A stretch of 64,000 nt of DNA, taken from assembly GCA_029907105.1 (NCBI GenBank), contig JARYMM010000003.1, forward strand, positions 62,001 to 126,000, in the 5' to 3' direction. The notes beneath the pieces were generated by a model. The model was not told the origin of the DNA. It was given only the letters and a program-made list of their open reading frames with translations, and searched no databases. This DNA comes from Anaerolineae bacterium. GTDB taxonomy: Bacteria > Chloroflexota > Anaerolineae > UBA3071. The translations under genes and the position numbers were made by a program. Below, in pieces: positions 45,016 to 52,030 of this stretch (its first letter is position 1; every line of letters starts with the position of its first letter).

Positions 45016-46013
45016 TCCTCCGACCTTAGTGCCTCCACTAACTCCGCCGGGGTGACAACGGCGTTGCCCAGGCGGCGCACGACGAGGCCGGCAGCAGCAT
45101 TGGCCAGCCGCGCCGCCGTGCCCAGGTCTATCCCTGCTACCAGGGCCAGAGTCAGCACCGCCACCACCGTGTCCCCCGCGCCGGTGACATCGTACACATC
45201 GCTGACCCGGCTGGCCGGCGCATGGATGACCGTCCCGCCCCGTTCCAACAGCGACATGCCTTCCGCGCCGCGCGTGATGGCCAGCCGCACCATGCCCAGC
45301 CGCGCCAGAAGCTCGCCCAGAGCTGCCTCGAAGTTCACATCATCGGTCAGGGGCCGACCCAGCTCGGCCTCGGCCTCGGCGCGGTTGCACTTCACCAGAT
45401 CGAAGCCGGCGAAGCGCCTCAGGTCCGCCTGGGCATCGGCCACAGTTAACGCGCTGTACTGCCTGGCCACACCGCGCACCGCCTCTACCAGCCCCGAGGT
45501 GACCACCCCCGTGCGGTAGTGGGAGACGAGCACGGCATCGGATTGCGCCGCCAGCGCAGCGATATGTTGACCAAGAACCCGCTCAATGGCCAGCGAGATA
45601 GGCCGCCGCTCCAGATGATCCAGCCGCACCAGATGCTGCGGCACGCGCAGGGTGCTCTCGGCCACGATGCGCGTCTTGGTCGTCGTCGGGCGGCTGGGGT
45701 CGCTGACCACCCCGCGACGGTCAATGCCCGCCTCGTCGAGCTGGGCCAGAAGCATCTGCCCGGCTTCGTCCTGGCCGATCACGCCGACGACGGCGGCCTT
45801 GCCGCCCAGGGCGACGACGTTATGGGCCGGATTGGCCGCGCCGCCCAGGCGGGTGAAGCGGTGCTGCTGCTCCAGCACCGGCACGGGCGCTTCCCGGCTC
45901 AGCCGCGTGGCCCGCCCAATGAGATATTCGTCCAGGATCAGATCGCCGACCACCAGCACCCGCCCGCCGGAAAGAGAAGCGATGAGATTTGCGATCTCGC
46001 TTGTCGAGTTCAT
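45000..46013 (-). CDS. PfkB family kinase, D-glycero-beta-D-manno-heptose-7-phosphate kinase-like
   Basis: RVLVVGDLILDEYLIGRATRLSREAPVPVLEQQHRFTRLGGAANPAHNVVALGG; YDVTGAGDTVVAVLTLAL. Confidence 0.9.
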   Translation of the reverse strand: MNSTSEIANLIASLSGGRVLVVGDLILDEYLIGRATRLSREAPVPVLEQQHRFTRLGGAANPAHNVVALGGKAAVVGVIGQDEAGQMLLAQLDEAGIDRRGVVSDPSRPTTTKTRIVAESTLRVPQHLVRLDHLERRPISLAIERVLGQHIAALAAQSDAVLVSHYRTGVVTSGLVEAVRGVARQYSALTVADAQADLRRFAGFDLVKCNRAEAEAELGRPLTDDVNFEAALGELLARLGMVRLAITRGAEGMSLLERGGTVIHAPASRVSDVYDVTGAGDTVVAVLTLALVAGIDLGTAARLANAAAGLVVRRLGNAVVTPAELVEALRSEEGKTR

Positions 46014-46033
46014 GAAATCTCCCATGACTCACT

Positions 46034-46471
46034 CTAACCCTCTATCAATTCCCGCAAGAAATCACCAGGCGTAGCTATCTTCAACCCCAACCCGGCATCC
46101 CGCACCTTCTCGGTCATGAAATGCCTTCGATCCAATGTGAGGAGGACATCGGCTTCACTCCTCAAAGCCGCCGCCAAGACATGGGCGTCCTTCTTGCCAA
46201 CGATGGGCTCGCAAGCCGCCATCTCCTCAGATGTAGGTGGCGCTTCGATGGTCGGATCGAGCCTGGCAAGGCCTTGGTAAAACCGTAGCAGGGCTTCTGC
46301 TCCCAGCTTGCGATGGATGTTCCTCTCCGCCTCCAAGAGAACAAGCTTTGTGCATACGGCGCGGAAGCGCCCTCGCTTGCAAAGCTCCAGCACAAAAGAA
46401 GAGCTGCCCTCGGGTGAACCGGCGGCAGCGATGAGGACGCTGGCATCAATGAAAAGCTTGCTTATGTCCAT
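46034..46471 (-). CDS. PIN domain protein, VapC-like toxin
   Basis: LFIDASVLIAAAGSPEGSS...KLVLLEAERNIHRKL...KKDAHVLAAALRSEADVLLTLDRRHF. Confidence 0.85.
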   Translation of the reverse strand: MDISKLFIDASVLIAAAGSPEGSSSFVLELCKRGRFRAVCTKLVLLEAERNIHRKLGAEALLRFYQGLARLDPTIEAPPTSEEMAACEPIVGKKDAHVLAAALRSEADVLLTLDRRHFMTEKVRDAGLGLKIATPGDFLRELIEG

Positions 46472-46481
46472 GAACTCCCTT

Positions 46482-46754
46482 TCACCCTAAGAGCTGGCGA
46501 ACTTTAGCTAGGGTCTCGGAGTCCAGCCTGTCCTCCTCCAAAAAGCGTTGGATTTCCTCATCCGTGTATTCCCGCAGCGAGGCTCCCCCTTCTGGTACCA
46601 GCCGCAGGGGAATGATTTCGATCTCCCCCTCCTTCAAGGCGAGTTGAAGGAAGGTATCCGCGCCGATGTTCAGACGCCGTCGGAACTCCACAGGGATGGT
46701 GATCTGCCCTTTGGACGATGGTTTTACAATCCTGGTCAACTCCTTCTCAGCCAT
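46482..46754 (-). CDS. AbrB/SpoVT-MazE family antitoxin-like DNA-binding protein
   Basis: RIVKPSSKGQITIPVEFRRRLNIGADTFLQLALKEGEIEIIPL. Confidence 0.88.
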   Translation of the reverse strand: MAEKELTRIVKPSSKGQITIPVEFRRRLNIGADTFLQLALKEGEIEIIPLRLVPEGGASLREYTDEEIQRFLEEDRLDSETLAKVRQLLG

Positions 46755-47550
46755 TATCACCCCTATCTCGCTTCTGAAAGTAGGAATTTCTAAAAGTTAG
46801 AATAGCACACATTTGGTCTTTCGTCAAACGCTCCCGCAGCACCAGTCCCACGAACTTCACCAGCGCCAACTGGCGCCGCCACCTCCATGGCTGATGGATG
46901 AGCCGGTGCAGCCACTCTAACCCCAGCCGCTGCACCCACGGGGGGGCCCGCCTGGTCACCCCGGCGATGAAGTCGAAGGTGCCCCCCACCCCCATGCAGA
47001 GCGGCACGCCCAGCCGCTCCAGGTTGCGGGCAATCCACAGGTCCTGCGCCGGCGCACCATAGGCCACGAAGAGGATGTCCGGCCGCGCCGCCCGCACGCG
47101 GGCCACGATCTCGTCCTCCTCGGCGGCAGCGGGAGACCCGGCGTAGGTCCCTGCCACCGTCAGGCCCGGATACTGGGCCGCCAGCCGCATCGCCGCCCGC
47201 TCGGCCACGCCCGGTGCGGCGCCCAGGAAGAAAAGCCGCCAGCCCCGTCCCGCCGCCCGCTCGGCGATGCGGGGCACGATGTCCGACCCCGCCACCCGCT
47301 CCGGCAGCCGCTGGCCGAGAATGCGCGCCGCCCACACGAGGCCGATGCCGTCGGGCAGAGCCAGCGTCGCGGCGTTGAGCACACGGCGGAAGGCTTCGTT
47401 CGTCTGCGCCGCCATGACGAACTCCGGATTGACCGTGACCACCTGCCGCGGGCGGCCCTCCCGCACAATCTGTTCGATGATGTCGAGCGCCTCGGCAGCG
47501 GTGACCGCGTCCACGCGCACGCCCAGGATGAGCACCTGCTCGCAGCCCAT
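46747..47550 (-). CDS. WecG/TagA/CpsF family glycosyltransferase
   Basis: QVVTVNPEFVMAAQTNEAFRRVLNAATLALPDGIGLVWAARILGQRLPERVAGSD; PDILFVAYGAPAQDLWIARNLERLGVPLCMGVGGTFDFIAGVTRRAP. Confidence 0.92.
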   Translation of the reverse strand: MGCEQVLILGVRVDAVTAAEALDIIEQIVREGRPRQVVTVNPEFVMAAQTNEAFRRVLNAATLALPDGIGLVWAARILGQRLPERVAGSDIVPRIAERAAGRGWRLFFLGAAPGVAERAAMRLAAQYPGLTVAGTYAGSPAAAEEDEIVARVRAARPDILFVAYGAPAQDLWIARNLERLGVPLCMGVGGTFDFIAGVTRRAPPWVQRLGLEWLHRLIHQPWRWRRQLALVKFVGLVLRERLTKDQMCAILTFRNSYFQKRDRGDNG

Positions 47551-47562
47551 GTTGATCCCCAA

Positions 47563-47682
47563 CAGGTTCGAAGGTTGCAAGTTCGAAAGTTCCAGGTTTC
47601 AAGTTCGGGGTTCGACGCTGAACACCGAACTCCGAATGCTGAATGCTGAACCTTCGAACTTTTGAACCTGCAACCTGGAACT
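47563..47682. repeat. Word-repeat hairpin between wecG-like and GT4 genes
   Basis: AGGTTCGAAGGTTGCAAGTTCGAAAGTTCCAGGTTTCAAGTTCGGGGTTCGACG / CTGAACACCGAACTCCGAATGCTGAATGCTGAACCTTCGAACTTTTGAACCTGCAACCTGGAAC. Confidence 0.8.
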
Positions 47683-48802
47683 ACCTCTGACTACCCACCC
47701 TCTCCAGTACCGCCAACGTCTGTTCGGCGCAGCGACGCCAGGAGAAGCGCTGCACGTTGGCCAGGCCGCGGGCGATGAGTTCGGCGCGCAGCGTTTCATC
47801 GCTCAGGACACGAGCCATCGCCTGAGCCAGCGCCGCGGTATCGTGCGGGTCCACGAGCAGCGCACCATCGCCGGCCACCTCGGGGATGGAGGAGACGTTG
47901 GAAGCCACCACCGGCGCGCCGCAGGCCTGCGCCTCCAGCACGGGAAAGCCGAACCCCTCGTACAGCGAGGGGAAAGCGAAGCAAGCCGCCCCCGAGAGGA
48001 GGGCCGGCAGGTCCGCCTCCTCCACGTAGCCGAGAAAACGCACCGCCTGGCTCAGCCCCAGTTCCTCCACCCGCCGGAAGAGCGGTTCGGCCAGCCAGCC
48101 CCGTTTCCCGGCCAGCACAAGCTGCACCCCCTTATCCCCGATCCGGGCGAAGGCCTCCACCAGCCGCAGCAGGTTCTTGCGCGGCTGCAGCGTGCCCACG
48201 TGCAAGATGTACCGCTCGCCCAGGCCGTAGCGGACGCGCACGGCGGCCAGCATGGCCGGATCGGCCACCGGGCGCAGCGTTTCGTCCCGGCCGGGATAGA
48301 CGACGGCCATTTTCTCCGGCGGCACACGGTAGCGTTCCGCCAAATCGGCTTTGGTTGCTTCCGAATCGACCACGATGTGGGTGGATTGGCGGACATTCCA
48401 GCGCGTTGACCAGTGCAGGTAGGCACGTTGCCAGCGGGTGTGCGCCTCGGGGTAATACAGATACCCCAGATCGTGCACTGTGACCACCGAGCGGTGCGGG
48501 TGGATCAGCGGCAGCACATGAGCGGGGATAAAGAGCACATCTGGCGGCCGGCGTAACATCTCCCAACTCAAACGGATGTGCGTCCACAGCCGCGGGAAAG
48601 GGATCACCCGTAACTCCGGGCACACCTCCGTGCCGAACAGCCCGGCCGGGGGCACCCGGTCGCTGTACAGCCAAAAGCGGTGATCGCTGCCCAAGGCCAA
48701 AAGATGGCGGATAAGCTGCAGCGAGTAATTCTCGGTGCCCGTGCGCTGCGCCCGCATCGCCCGGCTGGCGTCAATGCCCACCAACACAACTTCAAACTCC
48801 AA
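47681..48802 (-). CDS. Glycosyltransferase family 4 protein
   Basis: [76 protein letters not shown]. Confidence 0.92.
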   Translation of the reverse strand: MEFEVVLVGIDASRAMRAQRTGTENYSLQLIRHLLALGSDHRFWLYSDRVPPAGLFGTEVCPELRVIPFPRLWTHIRLSWEMLRRPPDVLFIPAHVLPLIHPHRSVVTVHDLGYLYYPEAHTRWQRAYLHWSTRWNVRQSTHIVVDSEATKADLAERYRVPPEKMAVVYPGRDETLRPVADPAMLAAVRVRYGLGERYILHVGTLQPRKNLLRLVEAFARIGDKGVQLVLAGKRGWLAEPLFRRVEELGLSQAVRFLGYVEEADLPALLSGAACFAFPSLYEGFGFPVLEAQACGAPVVASNVSSIPEVAGDGALLVDPHDTAALAQAMARVLSDETLRAELIARGLANVQRFSWRRCAEQTLAVLERVGSQR

Positions 48803-48876
48803 ACCACAAACTTCAAACCCGTTGCGTCGAGCTGGCCTCAGCCTTTTTGAGCTTTGAGCTTTGAAGTTTGAGCTTC
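48787..48876. repeat. Word-repeat hairpin between GT4 start and rpiB stop
   Basis: AACTTCAAACTCCAAACCACAAACTTCAAACCC / TTTTTGAGCTTTGAGCTTTGAAGTTTGAGCTTCC. Confidence 0.75.
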
Positions 48877-49308
48877 CAGAAGCTCGTACTTGGCCACGCG
48901 GCGGGCGTGTCGGCCCCCTTCGAACGCCGCGGCCAGCCAGGCGGCGACGATGTCCAGGGCCAGGCCGACGCCCAGCACCCGTCCGCCCAGGCAGAGCACG
49001 TTGGCGTCGTTATGCTGCCGGCTCATGCGCGCCATATAGGTGTCGGTGCACACGGCCGCCCGCACGCCTGGCACCTTGTTGGCCGTGATGCTCACGCCGA
49101 TGCCTGTGCCGCAGAGGGCGATGCCCAGGTCGCATTCCCCTGCCGCCACGGCCTGGGCCACGGCGCGGGCGAAATCGGGGTAATCCACGCTATCCTCGGC
49201 ATTGTCCGTGCCCAAATCCCGCACCTCGTAGCCCTGGGCCACCAGCCAGCGGGCGATTTCGGTTTTCAGCATGTAGCCAGCGTGATCCGAACCGATAGCG
49301 ATGCGCAT
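48838..49308 (-). CDS. rpiB: Ribose 5-phosphate isomerase B
   Basis: [75 protein letters not shown]. Confidence 0.95.
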   Translation of the reverse strand: MRIAIGSDHAGYMLKTEIARWLVAQGYEVRDLGTDNAEDSVDYPDFARAVAQAVAAGECDLGIALCGTGIGVSITANKVPGVRAAVCTDTYMARMSRQHNDANVLCLGGRVLGVGLALDIVAAWLAAAFEGGRHARRVAKYELLEAQTSKLKAQKG

Positions 49309-50015
49309 GTTCCAGGCTCCTCAGTGCAGGATGCAGGATGCAGGATGCGATGAGGCAATGAGGCAACCAGGCAATGAGGGCCTTGCCCCTTGCTTCTTGC
49401 CTCTTGCTCGATCTCTTCGGCAGAAACCGGGCCAGGCCGCAGCACGGCGGGTGGGCTGACCGTCAGGTCGAGCACCGTGGACGGCACGCCGCCAGGGCAA
49501 GGGCCGCCGTCCAGGATCAGGTCCACGCGTCCGCCAAGCTGCGTCAGCACCTCCTCGGCAGTGACCGGATCGGGCTGGCCAGAGCGGTTGGCGCTGGTGG
49601 CTGCCAGCGGCGCGCCCAGGGCGGCGATGAGCCCTCGCGCCACCGGGTGATCGGGCACGCGCACGGCCACGCTGTCGCCGCCGGCGGTGACCACGTCGGG
49701 CACGACAGGGCGCTTGCGCAGCACCAACGTCAGCGGCCCCGGCCAGAAACGGGCCGCCAGCCGCTCGGCCAGCAGCGGGATGCTCTCAACCACGGCGGGG
49801 AGATCGGCAACGTCGGCCAGCAGGAGGGGGATGGCTTTGTCGCCCGGTCGCTCCTTGGCCTGGTAGAGCCGCGTCACAGCCTGCGCGTCGAAGGCCGGCG
49901 CGCCAACGCCATAGACGGTATCGGTGGGAAAGGCCACCAGCCCGCCCCGCCGCAGCACCTCGACGGCCTTCTCCACAGCCTCTGGATGGTCAGCAGGAAT
50001 GATCGCCGTGTTCAT
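49266..50015 (-). CDS. L-threonylcarbamoyladenylate synthase, with repeat-encoded C-terminal run-on
   Basis: EVLRRGGLVAFPTDTVYGVGAPAFDAQAVTRLYQAKERPGDKAIPLL...ATSANRSGQPDPVTAEEV. Overlaps the 5' end of rpiB. Confidence 0.88.
   Translation of the reverse strand: MNTAIIPADHPEAVEKAVEVLRRGGLVAFPTDTVYGVGAPAFDAQAVTRLYQAKERPGDKAIPLLLADVADLPAVVESIPLLAERLAARFWPGPLTLVLRKRPVVPDVVTAGGDSVAVRVPDHPVARGLIAALGAPLAATSANRSGQPDPVTAEEVLTQLGGRVDLILDGGPCPGGVPSTVLDLTVSPPAVLRPGPVSAEEIEQEARSKGQGPHCLVASLPHRILHPASCTEEPGTCASLSVRITLATC
49325..49409. repeat. Word-repeat hairpin inside the sua5-like C-terminus
   Basis: GCAGGATGCAGGATGCAGGATGCGATGAGGCAATGAGGCAACCAGGCAATGAGGGCCTTGCCCCTTGCTTCTTGCCTCTTGC. Confidence 0.75.
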
Positions 50016-50958
50016 TGAGGATAAACCGCTCAATTACCGCTACCACGCCGTCTTCGGCTACGGAGGGGGCGATCCAGTCGGCAGCGGCCTTGACCTCCGG
50101 CGTGGCGTTGCCCATGGCCACCCCCAGCCCGGCCCATTGCACCATAGACAGGTCGTTTTCGTTATCCCCGACGGCGATGGTGGCCGCCTGAGGGATGCCC
50201 AGATGGGCTGCCAGGCGGGCCACCCCTCGCCCTTTGGAGACTCCCGGCGGCGTGGCCTCCACGAAGAGGGGATGGGAGCGCACAATCTGCAGCCGGCCGG
50301 AGAAAGCTGCCTTCAGTTCGGGCAGGATCTCGTCGCCCGTGGCCGGATGGGCGATGAGCATGGCCTTGCTGGGCCTGGCGTGCAGGGCGGCGGCCAGGTC
50401 GGCCACCAACTGGACGCGCTGGCCAAAGTAACGATAGTAAAAATCGCTCTCCTGCTGTAACCCTTCGAGATACATCACCCCGTCCAGGAACAGGGCCATC
50501 TCTATACGTCCCACCTGGAACGAGAAGTCGCCGGGGATCTCCGGAACCTGGTGGGCTTCCGACGACAGGCGAAAAGGCTGCCCCTGGCGGGCGGCGACCC
50601 AGCCGATGAGCTCACGGGCCAGGGCCTGGGAAAAGGTCTCCTCGTGCAGCACCGTGCCATCTACGGGGCTTTTGATCAGGCCGCCCTGATAGCAGATCAG
50701 GGGCACGGTAATGCCCAGTTGGCGGGCATAGGAGAGCGCGGCGTCGAAGCCGCGGCCGGTGGCCAGGGTCACGGCCACGCCGGCAGCCTGGGCGCGGCGC
50801 ACCGCCTCGCGCACCGCCGGGCGGATGCGCTGGTCATCGCCCATCACCGTGCCATCGAGGTCCAGAACCAGCAGACGATAGCTCAAGTTACTTTCCACAC
50901 TTGACTCCACTTTGGCCCTTTCGGCGATGGCCACAAAACTACCGTCTCTTGTAGACAT
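49990..50958 (-). CDS. HAD family (Cof-like) hydrolase; start uncertain
   Basis: YRLLVLDLDGTVMGDDQRIRPAVREAV; VTLATGRGFDAALSYARQLG; VSKGRGVARLAAHLGI; VGDNENDLSMVQWAGLGVAMGNA. Confidence 0.88.
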   Translation of the reverse strand: MSTRDGSFVAIAERAKVESSVESNLSYRLLVLDLDGTVMGDDQRIRPAVREAVRRAQAAGVAVTLATGRGFDAALSYARQLGITVPLICYQGGLIKSPVDGTVLHEETFSQALARELIGWVAARQGQPFRLSSEAHQVPEIPGDFSFQVGRIEMALFLDGVMYLEGLQQESDFYYRYFGQRVQLVADLAAALHARPSKAMLIAHPATGDEILPELKAAFSGRLQIVRSHPLFVEATPPGVSKGRGVARLAAHLGIPQAATIAVGDNENDLSMVQWAGLGVAMGNATPEVKAAADWIAPSVAEDGVVAVIERFILNEHGDHSC

Positions 50959-51201
50959 CGCCTCGGTGCTTGATGAGGTGGACGATGAGCCGCCGCTCAG
51001 CCTGATTGACAGTGTAAAGAGCTCGATAGCTGCCTATCCGCAACTCGAACAGACCCTTCCACTCGCCAGTCAGCGGCTCCGGCATACGGCATCGAAACTC
51101 TCCGACAGCCAACGGAGCTTGCTGAGAATCCTCTGAGCTATAGGCTTGTCCAGGCTGACCAAGTCATCCCTGGCTTCAGGCATCAACTCCAGGCTGTACA
51201 C
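50939..51201 (-). pseudogene. Frameshifted RelE/ParE-family toxin
   Basis: Frame a: VYSLELMPEARDDLVSLDKPIAQRILSKLRWLSESFDAV; frame b: MPEPLTGEWKGLFELRIGSYRALYTVNQAERRLIVHLIKHRGDVYKRR. Together a complete RelE-like fold. Confidence 0.7.
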
Positions 51202-51202
51202 A

Positions 51203-51280
51203 TCACCACTCCAGGCCAGGTTGAGCAGCAACTTCTTGGGCAGGGATGGTTTCAGCCCCCTCCCGCACCTTTGTGCTCAT
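51203..51280 (-). pseudogene. Putative truncated antitoxin-like ORF upstream of the RelE-like remnant
   Basis: MSTKVREGAETIPAQEVAAQPGLEW* directly upstream of the RelE-like sequence. Confidence 0.35.
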
Positions 51281-51432
51281 GATCAATCCCTCCAGATATA
51301 GTTCAAGGAAACAACCACGCCCGCTGCCTGAGCGCGATATGCACTGCCGACCGGATGCGCATGTCCTCGATGTCTGAAAGGGCGGGTAAGGACGACGTTA
51401 TAGCTCATCGAGTTCCCGCTCCCTCCTGCCTC

Positions 51433-51819
51433 TCAATGCCTCCGTTTCTTGCGCGGACGAATCGAAAAAGAGGACGGTTTCACCGGGCCGCCCGAATGAG
51501 CGATCTTTATCGTCCGCTCCCTCTGGTAATCGCGGATCTCCCGCGCCAACGGATGGCTTGGGTCAACCTGCAGATGAGTGATGGAGACAATGACCTGATC
51601 CCTGGCCTTGATGAGCTCTGGCGGTGTCACGTCGCAGACAATACCGCCTTCGTCACCCAGGTAGAATACCCGCCGGATTTGCAGTCCCTGGTCGCGGGCC
51701 ACCCGGATGCCTTGCTTGCGCATCGTCCGGAAACATGCACTTGTCGGTCGAACAGGGATGGGAAGCTGGGCTTCCATCTTGCGCATCAGTTCCTTCGCTT
51801 TGGCGTAATCATCAATCAT
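51433..51819 (-). CDS. Conserved hypothetical protein
   Basis: Basic, compact ORF MIDDYAKAKELMRKMEAQLPIPVRPTSACFRTMRKQGIRV...RRVFYLGDEGGIVCDV...VSITHLQVDPSHPLAREIRDYQRERTIKIA. Confidence 0.6.
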   Translation of the reverse strand: MIDDYAKAKELMRKMEAQLPIPVRPTSACFRTMRKQGIRVARDQGLQIRRVFYLGDEGGIVCDVTPPELIKARDQVIVSITHLQVDPSHPLAREIRDYQRERTIKIAHSGGPVKPSSFSIRPRKKRRH

Positions 51820-51894
51820 GACATCTCCCCTCCAGTGTGTCTTATCAGCATTCTACACCACGTCCCTGCTTGTGTCAAGCAGCGGAAGCGCAAC

Positions 51895-51922
51895 TTGACG
51901 CCACAGGCCGGTGCGCTATAAT
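51895..51922 (+). promoter_or_regulatory. Sigma70-type promoter TTGACG-16-TATAAT upstream of the PBP gene
   Basis: TTGACG 51895-51900, TATAAT 51917-51922. Confidence 0.65.
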
Positions 51923-52030
51923 CTGTCGCAGCGGCAGGGGAACCGCGACGGCACCCTGTTCGTCTGAGATGTGACCATTCATCCATCATCCTGGTCTAAT
52001 CAAGCATAAACCCAACGGGATCAAAGGCCC

